34,567 nt of DNA from CAJBLF01 sp964424505 (GTDB lineage: Bacteria; Patescibacteriota; Gracilibacteria; Absconditabacterales; Absconditicoccaceae): NCBI GenBank assembly GCA_964424505.1, contig CAYRIQ010000004.1:1-34567 (forward strand), in the 5' to 3' direction. Position 1 is the first letter of the stretch, and the number at the start of each line of letters is the position of its first letter. The translations under genes and the position numbers were made by a program. Shown one piece after another: positions 1 through 8,444 of this stretch. Below the pieces are notes generated by a model. The model worked only from the letters and a program-made list of their open reading frames with translations, searched no databases and was not told the origin of the DNA.

Positions 1-530
1 GGTTTATTGGTATTGAATTTCCAAATCTGGGATGATTTGTTTACTAGTCCACAAAGATTGCTTACTGTGACGGAATATATACCAGCCGTATCGGCTAATA
101 TAGTTTGTGTAGTTGCTCCTGTATTCCACAAATAGCTCATAAAGCCATATATAGATACATTCCCAGCATTTAGTATCTTTGTTTCTATCCCACAGAGGGT
201 ATCTGTAGGAGAAAACAATGGTATAACTGGTGGGGCTATAGGACGTAAACGTAAAGATTTTACACCTCCTGTGTAAAAACAATCAACTTGACCATCAAAT
301 CCACTAGGAATTACTAGTGTGTCACCGTGCAAAACGGTTCCCCCACTCCAAATAATACCTGTCACACCACTTGGAGGCACACATTTGATGGAGTCCCCTA
401 TACAGTACGGTACGTTACTATATGTAGGGTGGTCGTCCCACATTATAGTGGAATAATTTTGGCCACATACGTAGCCAAGACACATCATCGCAATAACGAT
501 GGCTACTAAAAACATAATTTTTTTTTTCAT
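1..530 (-). CDS. Secreted Ig-like/PKD-like repeat protein, C-terminus outside the window
   Basis: Read on the minus strand, 176 codons are visible and the gene runs off the window edge without a stop. Residues 1-23 form a signal peptide (MKKK, then a hydrophobic stretch ending near CGQ). The mature part is rich in Gly, Thr, Ser and Cys. Residues ~135-160 hold WNTGATTQTI followed by GIYSVTVSNLCG, the usual pattern of Ig-like/PKD-type repeats in large secreted proteins of Bacteroidetes and related groups. The start is fixed by a good Shine-Dalgarno (GGAG, 537-540), rare in this window, and by a promoter at 592-619. All 18 glycines use GGN codons and none use UGA, unlike the neighbours, so recent acquisition is possible. 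The family call rests on the pattern only. Function is probably surface adhesion or structure. Confidence 0.7.
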   Translation of the reverse strand, partial: MKKKIMFLVAIVIAMMCLGYVCGQNYSTIMWDDHPTYSNVPYCIGDSIKCVPPSGVTGIIWSGGTVLHGDTLVIPSGFDGQVDCFYTGGVKSLRLRPIAPPVIPLFSPTDTLCGIETKILNAGNVSIYGFMSYLWNTGATTQTILADTAGIYSVTVSNLCGLVNKSSQIWKFNTNK

Positions 531-591
531 TTTTTTCTCCTTTTTGTTTTTTTTATAATTGTTTTTGTTTGATTTTTTATTTATCTCTTAT

Positions 592-619
592 TTTATAACG
601 AAAAATACTAAAAAGTCAA
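592..619 (-). promoter_or_regulatory. Promoter of the secreted Ig-like protein
   Basis: On the minus strand TTGACT (614-619) is followed after 16 bp by TATAAA (592-597). Transcription would start near 585, leaving a leader of about 55 nt that carries the GGAG ribosome binding site at 537-540. Confidence 0.6.
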
Positions 620-699
620 TTGGAATTTGTTTGAAGTCTAATCCGAAATACAACTTTTGAAAAAAAACATCCAACGAGATTACCTGACTAACCAGCACA

Positions 700-1755
700 T
701 TAGTGCTCTAATTTTTCCATTTTTTTGATCAATCACAAAATTCCTTCTTTTGCTTCCTCATTGAGATGAGTTTGTTGTAATATAGATCTCGATTTTTGAG
801 TATATTCGAAAATACTTTGTTTACCAAATTCTATTGCTCCACTTTCTTCAAATACCTTTTGTAAGGTAGATATTTGGTCATCATCGAGGACTTTCCCCAT
901 AGAAGATTCCAAAAGAAATTTTTGTTCTGGAGTTCCTTTTTCAAAAATATAATTGGTAAAATAAGTTTGCTGTCCTTCTTGGATATCGCTAAAAGTAGAT
1001 TTAGTCTTATCTCCAAATGTGATATCGAGATAATCATCTCTCATCTGAAATGCTAGTCCCATATATTTTCCGAGTTCTTTTATAAGCTCTTGTTGCTGGT
1101 GAGAAGCCCCCGCGAGGATAGCTCAGGTAAGCATCGGCCTAATAAATGTATAAGCAGCAGTTTTATACATATTTTTTTTGTCAATAAGTGACAAAGAAGC
1201 AGGTCAAGAAATCATCATATTAACGTCAATCATTTGTCAGAGAATTACTTCTTCTATCATACTATGGACATTTTTTCTGGCTTCCAATAGAAGTTTTTCT
1301 CCAAAATCATGTTGCTTATACTGGAGCTCGTAGACTCGAGAAAGGAGAAGATCTCCTATCAGTATAGCTTGTCATTCTGCGATATGCTGGACATTTTCAT
1401 GGTTGCCGATCAGGGAAGCTATATATGCATGTACGGTAAGTGCATTATGTCTTTTTTCTGATTGATCAATAATATCATCGTGGATAAGTGCCATCGAATG
1501 TAAAAGTTCAAAAATAATTCAAAAATTGAGAATAGCTTTTTCATTGTCTCCACCAAATCCTGTATAGGTAATTCGCAGTCCAAAAGGCCTTATTCTTTTG
1601 CCTCCAGAAAAAATAAATGTCGAAATATATTCTATAAAGGTATGTATCTTTGCGTCGGCAATAAGATGGTTTGCTTGATCTATTTTTTCTTGGATATACG
1701 TCTGCAAGATACCATCAAACGTAATTTTAAATGAAGAAATATCCATGATTAACAT
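700..1755 (-). CDS. Polyprenyl (geranylgeranyl/farnesyl-type) diphosphate synthase
   Basis: Trans-isoprenyl diphosphate synthase: condenses isopentenyl diphosphate with an allylic diphosphate to make the lipid chains used for quinones or undecaprenyl-type carriers. About 351 residues, normal for the family. The first Asp-rich motif is in LIHDDIIDQSEKRH (DDxxD) after FELLHSMA. The second is in FQMRDDYLDITFGDKTKS. The GGKRIRP substrate-binding motif lies near residue 40. Six in-frame TGA codons read as Gly, for example in LNFGIIFELL and EVILGQMID. The last, after EGIL, extends the protein by LIKKMEKLEH to a TAA at 700-702. Two starts are possible (ATG 1755 or 1746), neither with a Shine-Dalgarno. 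Chain length cannot be told from sequence. Confidence 0.92.
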
Positions 1756-1865
1756 ATTTACTAAAAAGTAAAAACGATATGAAAGTTTTTATTTATGTTT
1801 CATAATATCTATGGGTAATTTTTTGGGCTTTTATTGCAAACAAATTTTACTTGGATGCATTACAT

Positions 1866-1893
1866 TTGACACAATATAAAAAATAATTATAAT
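1866..1893 (+). promoter_or_regulatory. Consensus sigma-70-type promoter
   Basis: TTGACA (1866-1871), a 16-bp spacer and TATAAT (1888-1893) match both hexamer consensus sequences perfectly. A start near 1900 gives a leader of about 24 nt before the ATG at 1924, without a recognisable Shine-Dalgarno. Confidence 0.7.
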
Positions 1894-1923
1894 ATAAGTA
1901 TATTTATTCCTGATTATACAAAC

Positions 1924-2907
1924 ATGGGAAAAATTACCACATGACTCAATACTATGACTTTGGCTACAGGCAATACTGTTGCTACACCTTTTAGACGATG
2001 AGGAGAAATCGTACATGCATTGGCAAATATTCCTAGACAGGGATGTAGTTCTGTAAAAAATATTGCAGAAGTAAACAAACAAACATGGGATGCTTTAGTA
2101 GATAATTTTCTTAACTTTTCCAAAGTGCAAGGCAAATGGTATCAAAAAATGATAAAAGTACCTGTCAATTTAGCATCTGCTTGTACTCGAAGACCTGCTA
2201 TGATACTTGGTGCTGGCATGGCTAGTACATTTAACCAGTGACTTCGAAAACCATTTAAGAAATTGCTTTATACTCCAGGCAAAATGTTTACCGGCATCTG
2301 AAATGCTACGAGAATATTTAGTACAAAGAAATGATTTGATTTCGCACAATATGATACCCATGAAACAGATAAAAGCACCCGGGTGCAAAAGATAAAAGAC
2401 AAAAGTTTTGGATTTTTCGGCGTAAAATGATGATCAGCAATAGAAAAACCAGCAGTCCCACAAAGTAGCAATGAAAAAAAAACATCATGAGAAAATAGTT
2501 GGACTGAAAAACCTGATAATAATTGGGTTAATCCGCCAGAAAACAATTGGACTAAAAAATCTAAACCTGAATCAAAATCAGAGACACCTGCTTCGACATC
2601 TTCCGATACTCCACCAAAAACTATCGATGATATCAAACAAAAAGATAAGGATGTTGCAGAAAAAAAAGATAAAGCAGATCAAGAAAAAAGATTTCCTCAA
2701 TGGTCTACACTCGATGACACGTTTAAAGCACAGTATAAAAAAGAGTATGATAATATTCTCAAAAATAATCTTACCGAAGAATGAATTGTTGCACGAGGAA
2801 AGGAAGCAAAAATGTGAGATAGTCCAGAAGAAATTTTAAAAAATTTTAAAGAAAAAGACCCTACCTTTGTAGGATATATGGAAGAAATTCTCGCCAAAGC
2901 AGCATAG
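1924..2907 (+). CDS. Uncharacterised Lys/Glu-rich protein
   Basis: 327 residues, family not recognised. The N-terminal ~150 residues are basic and moderately hydrophobic, with WDALVDNFLNF, FFGVKGG and short Gly/Ala runs (LGAGMAS) that could associate with a membrane. Residues ~170-230 are low complexity with repeated Asn-Asn-Trp units (ENSWTEKPDNNW, PPENNWTKK). The C-terminal ~90 residues are charged and probably helical (VAEKKDKADQEKRF, ILKNFKEKDP). Ten of 23 glycines are UGA, including a GG pair in VKGGSA, so the gene looks native and well settled in this genetic code. It has its own consensus promoter and stands alone between convergent or divergent neighbours. No function is inferred. Confidence 0.85.
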
Positions 2908-3051
2908 TTCAAAGGTATAAAAACCACTAACTTTAAGATATCGCTAGTACCAACACAAACAAAATCTATGGTAGTATAACTAAAATACTACTAGCAAAAA
3001 GAAACAAATTCGAGTTTCAATAGCTGGAAATATTACATCGTAGAAAAGTTT

Positions 3052-3077
3052 GACCGACCACTCGCGTTTGGTCGGTC
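3052..3077. repeat. Inverted repeat GACCGACCA / TGGTCGGTC
   Basis: A perfect 9-bp stem (3052-3060 with 3069-3077) around an 8-nt loop. It is followed at 3082-3087 by a run of T, so it may terminate the plus-strand transcript of the 1924 gene. Confidence 0.6.
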
Positions 3078-3088
3078 TTGAATTTTTT

Positions 3089-3120
3089 GGTTACTTTTTT
3101 AGTCAAGAAAAAAAGTAACC
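3089..3120. repeat. Inverted repeat GGTTACTTTTTT / AAAAAAGTAACC (dispersed family)
   Basis: A perfect 12-bp stem with an 8-nt loop. A close relative with an 11-bp stem (CTTACTTTTTT) lies at 19694-19724, and a half-site GGGTTACTTTTT lies at 18422-18433. It is therefore a dispersed intergenic element rather than a one-off terminator. Confidence 0.6.
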
Positions 3121-3310
3121 CCAACGGAGTAAGAAAAAAAGAAAAATAATGCTGAAAAAAATGGAACCCTGGGGGAAGAAAGTCTCTAATAGAAAGTCTA
3201 AATATATATATCATACTATTAATCTTTAATTTCTTTGCTATTATTGAACTTAAATTTTCTGCAGTGTTTCAGTATAAAAAAACCAACAGAGTTTCTTCTC
3301 TATCGGTTTA

Positions 3311-3619
3311 CTACAACAACGCCTTATATTCTTTTATATATTTATCAAGACTCGTTATGTCATCATCATCTGCTCTTTTGTTTCGATGATGTTTTCCGCA
3401 TTTTTGGCATTTGAATTGTATTTTTAGTTGTCAATTTCTAATTTCATACGCTTGAGGATACATTATTGATCCACAGTCTGTGGATCTATCTCCTGGTATA
3501 TCACCATCCACATGGCGAGAAACAAAACAATAAGGACAATGATTTCTGCAAGTTTTGGCTGCTTGGGATACTTTCTTTCCACAACAGATACAGATAAAAG
3601 ATTCGTTTATTTTTTTCAT
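3311..3619 (-). CDS. RNHCP-domain zinc-ribbon protein
   Basis: 102 residues, about the usual length for this family. Paired Cys knuckles ICICCGKK near residues 11-15 and CQKCGKHHRN near residues 72-80 would bind zinc. The family name motif RNHCPYC is at ~25-31, followed by SRHVDGDIPGDRSTDCG and a C-terminal NKRADDDD. This matches the RNHCP family (PF12647), whose biochemical role is unknown. Nucleic-acid binding is often assumed from the ribbon fold. One UGA Gly (EIRNGQLKI). The ATG at 3619 is the first Met of the zinc-ribbon frame. The structured RNA at 3655-3806 lies just upstream on the same strand. Confidence 0.9.
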
Positions 3620-3654
3620 AAAGTTTTAGCAGGATAATTGAAATATTTTTTGTA

Positions 3655-3806
3655 GTATGTAGTGACCATATGGCCGTAGAAGGCAAGTTGTGCTCCTAAA
3701 AACTTAGAAGTGGGTAGCTCCATCACGGCATACACCGTAACTTTTTGGCTCCCATGAGATAAATAGGAAGTAATATTCCTCACCCCGCGTACGCACCAGA
3801 TAGTCA
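3655..3806 (-). ncRNA. Candidate structured RNA, 6S RNA-like (complete copy)
   Basis: Minus strand, 5' end near 3806 and 3' end near 3655. The ends pair: 5'-UGACUAUCUGGU with 3'-side GCCAUAUGGUCA, continuing through CGUA/UACG after one bulged G (16 bp in all, one mismatch). Inside are UUCCUA/UAGGAG, an apical hairpin ACGGUGUAUGCCGU, and GGGAGCC opposite GGAGCUACCCACUU with a small hairpin CUAAGUUUUUAG on the 3' side. A long rod with a central bubble and a 3'-side bubble hairpin is the plan of 6S RNA, which binds RNA polymerase holoenzyme. GGAGCUACCCACUU also resembles 6S sequences as I remember them. About 150 nt is short for 6S. The same stretch is also open as a 63-codon frame, so coding is not fully excluded. 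Confidence 0.5.
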
Positions 3807-3862
3807 TAAATAGCGTATTGGTATTCTCTGTATTTTCAAGTTAAAAAACAAAAAAAACACGC

Positions 3863-3872
3863 NNNNNNNNNN
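3863..3872. other. Assembly gap (10 N)
   Basis: Ten Ns placed between two ~89% identical copies of the structured RNA. The gap removes the 3' half of the upstream copy and is probably a repeat-induced scaffold break of unknown true size. Confidence 0.98.
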
Positions 3873-3948
3873 TACACCGCAACTTTGTGGCTCCCATGAG
3901 ATAGATAGGAAGTAATATTCCTCCCCTTACGTACGCACCATATAGTCA
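3873..3948 (-). ncRNA. Second copy of the 6S-like RNA, 5' half only (cut by the gap)
   Basis: Repeats the first ~76 nt of the copy at 3655-3806 with about eight substitutions. The copies begin at the same base (TGACTAT) and diverge upstream of it, so this is a defined unit. In this copy the 5' arm is UGACUAUAUGGU, which would pair with the 3' arm GCCAUAUGGUCA without any mismatch. It begins only 5 nt after the stop codon of the RRM gene and may be processed from that transcript. The 3' half lies in the N gap. A GTGTTTTTTTTG tract follows the gap on this strand and could be its terminator tail. Confidence 0.5.
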
Positions 3949-3953
3949 GTTGC

Positions 3954-4277
3954 TTATTCTTCTATTGAATTTTCTGATGCTTCACTTCTTGCTTGCATTC
4001 TTTCTGGATTTTCTTTTGCAAAATCTACATTGACTACTCTTCCCATAATTTCTTGTCCATTCATTTCTTTTTGTGCTTTGGCAGCATCTTCTGGATTTAC
4101 AAATTCAACAAATCCAAATCCTCTACTTTTATTGGTTTCTTGATCAAGTTTTACTCTAGCAAAAGCAACTTCTCCAAATTTTGAAAACTCTTCTCTGAGA
4201 TCTTTTCATCTCAATTTCCAATTTAGCCCACCAACGAACAATTTTGTTTGGCTGATAATAGTGTTTTCTTCTGACAT
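3954..4277 (-). CDS. Single-RRM RNA-binding protein
   Basis: 107 residues made of one RNA recognition motif plus a short acidic tail. RNP2 is LFVGGLNW at residues ~13-20 and RNP1 is SRGFGFVEF at ~53-61, with both RNP1 aromatic positions kept, so single-stranded RNA binding is expected. It resembles the small bacterial Rbp proteins of cyanobacteria and other groups, thought to act as RNA chaperones. One of eight glycines is UGA (WKLRGKDL). The gene lies immediately upstream of the tandem structured RNA on the same strand, with 5 nt between its stop codon and the RNA repeat. A functional link is tempting but is only inference. Confidence 0.93.
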
Positions 4278-4413
4278 GTACCAAAAAAAACAAAATAAAG
4301 AACCTAATTTTTATATACTGACAAAAAACTAGCATACATAAAATGTATAAAATCGTCATCAAAATACAAGACTTTCATGGCATATGCAGTCCTGGATAAA
4401 AAATAGGAAAAAT

Positions 4414-4441
4414 TTGCAAAAAAAATAAATCTGAATATACT
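4414..4441 (+). promoter_or_regulatory. Promoter of the acidic protein at 4487
   Basis: TTGCAA (4414-4419), a 16-bp spacer and TATACT (4436-4441). The start site near 4448 would leave about 39 nt of leader, with no Shine-Dalgarno before the ATG. Confidence 0.5.
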
Positions 4442-4486
4442 TATAACGAATAGATTGTCTAAATTTTTATTTTTACCCTAATCACC

Positions 4487-5317
4487 ATGACTGATCCTAT
4501 CCAAAACACAAATCCTATCAATCCTCAGCAACCAAGTCCACCTGTAGGACAGCCTAGTCAGCAGCCATATACTGATGATATTTTGTGAGAAGATAATATT
4601 TTTGCTACGATACCGGAAGAAGAGGAAATAGAAGAAGATGATCTTCCTTATGGTGATATTTTGGAAAAAAAATATCAATTTACCCCTATCCCTGAAGAAG
4701 AAATACCAGCACCTATACCATCATCAAACTATACTCTCCCAGAAGAAAAAATTGAGGATACCGCTGCGCAGCAAGAGTTACAAAATATCCAACAACAATC
4801 TTGAATTGAACATGTACAAGTAGAAACTTTACTGGATACAAAATTACAAACTGATGTACAGAAAAAATTTGGTGAATTGTTTTTTACTACAAAGAAAATT
4901 TATGAACTCAAAAATACTTTATGAACTACTGATGAAGTTTTTGACATTTTGTGAGCAAACAACGATAAGATTTTTATCTCGTATAGATTTTTAATCGATG
5001 ATACACAAGATCCCATACTCTTTATCACAAAAATAGAACAAAACAAAGAAACAGAAGAGGAACTAGTCAATGAGCTTAAATTTGAATTTAGTGAAGCTAA
5101 AAATTCCTTGGAAGTCAGTATAAATGATATTTTGCTTTTTGATGAAATACAAGATTTCACTGATGATCCAAAGAAAAAAATGCAAGTAATTGACAAATTA
5201 AATAAATTTATATTTCTGACTTCAGAAGAAGTAAGGAAATTAGAAAAAGAAATTAAAGAAAATGAAGAAAACGAAAAAGAAAGAAAAAAGTTACAAGAAG
5301 TATTTAGAAATTTCTAA
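4487..5317 (+). CDS. Uncharacterised acidic protein with Pro/Gln-rich N-terminus and C-terminal coiled coil
   Basis: 276 residues, family not recognised. Residues 1-30 are Pro/Gln/Asn-rich and probably disordered. Residues 40-60 are an acidic patch (IPEEEEIEEDDLPYG), with a second Pro/Glu linker to ~105. The middle (~115-235) looks folded, mixed helix and strand (KKFGELFFTTKKIYEL, NDKIFISYRFLID). The last ~35 residues are a heptad-like charged helix (RKLEKEIKENEENEKER). Four UGA glycines. No signal peptide or membrane segment, so it is probably cytoplasmic. Promoter at 4414-4441 and a strong terminator directly after the stop make it a single-gene unit. Confidence 0.85.
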
Positions 5318-5324
5318 GTAAACT

Positions 5325-5353
5325 AGCTCCGCAAAAAATTGTGGGGCTTTTTT
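5325..5353 (+). terminator. Intrinsic terminator
   Basis: Stem AGCTCCGCA (5325-5333) with TGTGGGGCT (5340-5348), nine pairs including G-U wobbles, directly followed by a T-run. It ends the 4487 transcript 8 nt after its stop codon and lies between convergent genes. Confidence 0.8.
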
Positions 5354-5382
5354 ATTGTATCAATACTTCAAGTACATTACTT

Positions 5383-6306
5383 TTAAATTCGTTTTTCTTT
5401 TTTGAAAATCCAAAGAAGTCATACGCTAACCATCAACATACCACCCATAAGAAATGGAAAAAAATTGTAGTTTCATTGTCCAGGTAAAGGAATATTCATC
5501 CCATATATTCCACTGATCAAAGTAAGTACTCATGTAATTGCAGAAAATATAGTAAGCACACTAATCATAGCATTAGTTTTTATATTCATAAGAGAGTTGT
5601 AGGTATCTGCTAGTGATTCTATGTTTTCAAAGCTTACAGAAACCGTATTGCTTATTTTATCAAGCTTATACTCCAAATCTTCAAAATAGACATCAAGATC
5701 TTCTTTATAAAATTTTGGCAATGCTTTTTGCAACTCTTCCAAAATTTCTCTATGAGGAGTAAAAATATGTTTAAGTCATACAATGTTACGTTTTTTGATA
5801 GTTAAATCTTCCAACAGTTTTTTTTCTAGTCTATTGGAAGTAAAGAGTTGCTGTTCTAGTGCCACCACATCTTTGGAGGAATGAGTAAGCATTTTTATGC
5901 TTTTATCATACATTGTATCCAAAATTTTATACAAAATATAATAAGGAGAAATTTTAAAATCTTCATCTGACTCTCTCGTTTTAAGTTCTTCAGCATATGC
6001 TTCGATGATAGACTTGATATGATTGGTATCAAATTTGGTCATCGTCACTATAATATTTTTACCGAGAATAATACTAAACTCATTTAAAAAATATTTTTTA
6101 ACATCAGTTTTATATTTGGGAAAATTGACTACCGTAAACAGATAATCTTCATACACATCTATTTTTTCTTGATTGGTAAGTTCTAAAAGATCTTCCTCGA
6201 TAAGCTCATGAAAATCATATTTTTTCACTAATTCCACAATTTCTTCTTTTTGTGGCTCAAAAAGATGTATCCAATCTATATTTCAGAAATGTAAAATAGT
6301 TTTCAT
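5383..6306 (-). CDS. corA: CorA-family divalent cation (Mg2+/Co2+) transporter
   Basis: 307 residues, typical CorA length. The cytoplasmic N-terminal part (to ~235) includes YEDYLFTVVNFPKY, a charged helix around LEKKLLEDLTIKKRNI and the long stalk helix (LADTYNSLMNIKTNAMISVLT). TM1 ends in the signature YGMN within SGIYGMNIPLP, the GMN selectivity motif. TM2 is FLMGGMLMVSVGLLWIF, followed by the basic tail KKEKRI. Five UGA glycines, including HFGNID and SVGLLW. The start at 6306 (MKTILHFGNIDW) is 40 nt downstream of the CYTH stop codon, which suggests one transcript with the two upstream genes. It would move Mg2+ or related cations across the cytoplasmic membrane as a homopentamer. Confidence 0.93.
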
Positions 6307-6346
6307 ACCAAAACACTTTCAAAAAAGTAAAATATTATAGATATTT

Positions 6347-6829
6347 TTATACTAATGGTATAAATTGTTCTGAAAGTCCATGATTGGCAATATAGACATT
6401 ACTAGCTTCTCTCATCCTTGTAATTTCTTCTCCAAATCGCTGAGGAATTACAAAATTTTTTGCTTCTCTTTTGTTGGCGAACTCGACTTCAACGACTTTA
6501 AATCATTGAAGATTTTTGTAGATATCCAACTCTATAATAGCACTTTGATAGGGTATATAGTAACGTGTTTTTTCAAGAAAATGATTTTCTACTTGGAATC
6601 GTAACTGATCAAACTCTTCTTTGGTAATTTTTGCTTCTAATTCTTCTCTCACGAGTCCATTTCCTTTTTTTCTAGTCACCGTAAATATCTCTCAGATATG
6701 TCTCACTCTGACGCTTTTTCCGTTACTTGGATCATTAAAATATCATTGAAGTATTTCTTTGTGAGGAAATTGATCAATATCTATGGGAACACTTTTTACC
6801 AAAAATTTTCTTTCGATTTCAATCGCCAT
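6347..6829 (-). CDS. CYTH-domain (triphosphate tunnel metalloenzyme) protein
   Basis: 160 residues forming a single CYTH domain. The N-terminal EIERKF (residues 4-9) is the ExExK signature of triphosphate tunnel enzymes. Later acidic and basic strand motifs fit the tunnel: VRVRHIG, EIFTVTRKKG, REELEAKIT, EKTRYYI and AIIELDIYKN. Bacterial members include inorganic triphosphatases, class IV adenylate cyclases and thiamine triphosphatases. Sequence alone does not separate these, and a triphosphatase is the most common role. Three UGA glycines. It lies 31 nt after the exported protein gene and 40 nt before corA on the same strand. Confidence 0.9.
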
Positions 6830-6860
6830 AATGATAACTCATTAAATAAAATATATGATA

Positions 6861-8063
6861 TTATTGTTGATTTTGTTTTCTTTTACTCTCCTCATGTAAT
6901 CTTTTATGTTTTTTATAGACAATTATATAATGAATTTTTAAAGTAAATGTAATAAAAAACAATATCCAACCTAAAGTTGCAAATACAGTAATATTTCTGT
7001 ATTGCTTTTGTTGTATATTCATTTTTGGAACATTATTTTGCTGAGTTATTTTTGACGTATCCAACGTCGCTATTTCACATCATACTTTTTGAATAATAGA
7101 TTTAAGTTCTTGCTGATATACTACTTCCGACTTAGTATAAAGTTCTGCTAACAATGTACATTCATCTATTGATGCTGATATTTTTTGAGCTTCTTGTGCT
7201 ATTCTTCTAAACATCATAGGATTGATTTGTTTATTGAGAGAGATACCCGTTGCTGATTTAAACGTATATGTGCTTTCTGTAGTATTTGCTCATCCATAAG
7301 ATTGCTGGTCAGCTACAATGATATTGAGATCTAAACTTTTATTGAGAGGAATCCATTTACTTGGATAAAAAGTAAGATAATTACCATTTCGTTTAAGATT
7401 GTCAGATCCATACATATACTTTTCTCCGTCAAATTTTATTGTAATGCTATTTTTATCAATTCCTTTTCCAATATCTTTTATATCAAAGACAAAATATTGA
7501 TCTAAATATATCCTTTGTGTTGTATCTTTTGGATATATTAAGCTAAGATTTGGAGGAATAATATCTGGTTCACATTCTGGCACTTTTGCAAAATTTAGTG
7601 TAAACTCCCCTTGAAGTGGATATGTTTTATTGGCAGTAAAAGCTTGTGATCATGTGCCTATAGTCAGTATCTCGCTTCCTACGCTATCACTTTTGAAATA
7701 TAATTGGAAAAAAGTTTTTGGATCTGTAGACGTAGTGAATGTTGGATTTTTTACTTCGAGAATAATTTTATTGTACTCTATCTTGGAAGTAGCATTTCCG
7801 TCATTTATTTTTGGAAGTACACGAAGTATTTCCAATTTTTCTGGGTTATAATAAAGTACTATAGTAAATTTAGTTATTTTTTGTCACTGCGGAGAAAAAA
7901 GAATATCAGCAGAATTGGAACAACTGGTATGAAGTTGGTCAATAGGTTGAAATCTTGTATCAGAATATATATCTTGTAAAGATACTTTTGCTCATACCGT
8001 CAGTCATCATAGTAAACACAAAGAAAGACATCATAGTGCCAATATATTTTTTGTTTTTGTCAT
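6861..8063 (-). CDS. Exported, membrane-anchored protein with cohesin-like and Ig-like domains
   Basis: 400 residues. Residues 7-24 are a signal sequence (ILALGCLSLCLLGGLTVGA, rich in UGA glycines). Residues ~48-160 look like a cohesin-type beta-sandwich (ITKFTIVLYYNPEKLEIL, then SEILTIGTGSQAF). A second beta-rich Ig-like stretch runs ~175-270 (PPNLSLIYPKD, DKNSITIKFDGEKY). After a helical part there is one C-terminal membrane segment (ITVFATLGWILFFITFTL, ~360-378) and a basic cytoplasmic tail. This plan fits a cell-surface or periplasmic attachment protein anchored at its C-terminus. The domain names are judged from pattern only. It is first in a probable three-gene unit with the CYTH protein and corA. 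Confidence 0.8.
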
Positions 8064-8094
8064 TCTCGTTGCTCATAAAATAAAATATACGCTT

Positions 8095-8122
8095 AGTATA
8101 CAAATGGAACCAAAAATATCAA
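8095..8122 (-). promoter_or_regulatory. Promoter of the exported protein-CYTH-corA unit
   Basis: On the minus strand TTGATA (8117-8122), a 16-bp spacer and TATACT (8095-8100), about 30 bp before the ATG at 8063. A divergent transcript starts toward 8202 from the same intergenic region. Confidence 0.55.
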
Positions 8123-8201
8123 ATGAAAATATCATTGATTTTCTGAGTGTTTTTTATACCTTATAGATTGGATATCTTTGTTTTATCCTTATCTCTTATC
8201 C

Positions 8202-8417
8202 ATGACTACTGATCTCAAAAAATTTGAAGAAAAACGTAAAACAAGCATAGCCAATACGATAGGAAATACATTTTGGTTGGGTATAGAGGATCTTTCTCGC
8301 ACTATTAGTGGCACCAAAAAATCCACTAAAAAGTCAGGTAACTTGGCTAAAAATCAAATAGCTAGAGAACTTGACTTGTATGAAGATGCTAGGATAAGAA
8401 AACATAAAAAAATATAA
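8202..8417 (+). CDS. Small basic protein of unknown function
   Basis: 71 residues, strongly basic (KKFEEKRKTS, TKKSTKKSG, ARIRKHKKI), with no membrane segment and no UGA codon. The chosen ATG gives MTTDLKKFEE; a TTG at 8178 in the same frame is less likely. It precedes arfB by 27 nt on the same strand and may share its transcript. The charge suggests nucleic-acid or ribosome contact, but no family is recognised. Confidence 0.65.
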   Translation: MTTDLKKFEEKRKTSIANTIGNTFWLGIEDLSRTISGTKKSTKKSGNLAKNQIARELDLYEDARIRKHKKI

Positions 8418-8444
8418 TCTGATTCATTTTTTATTATTTTTTTC

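Larger units (their letters stand above)
2908..3310. other. Gene-free stretch with two strong hairpins
   Basis: No convincing gene on either strand. The notable content is two adjacent inverted repeats (listed separately) followed by a purine-rich AAG/GGAA tract at about 3125-3190. The hairpins lie between the convergent 3' ends of the 1924 gene and the RNHCP gene, so they may act in 3'-end formation, although neither is followed by a classic T-run directly after its stem. Confidence 0.5.

Noticed and set aside
733..1062. Truncated polyprenyl synthetase fragments, and similar fragments throughout the window, read as pseudogenes
   Set aside because: The breaks are all TGA at conserved glycines; under code 25 the genes are intact.
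3616..3807. 63-codon open frame through the structured RNA, overlapping the RNHCP start
   Set aside because: Its composition is not protein-like, it covers a repeat with a 16-bp closing stem, and its second copy lacks a start. Three of the eight differences between copies are synonymous, so it is not ruled out entirely.
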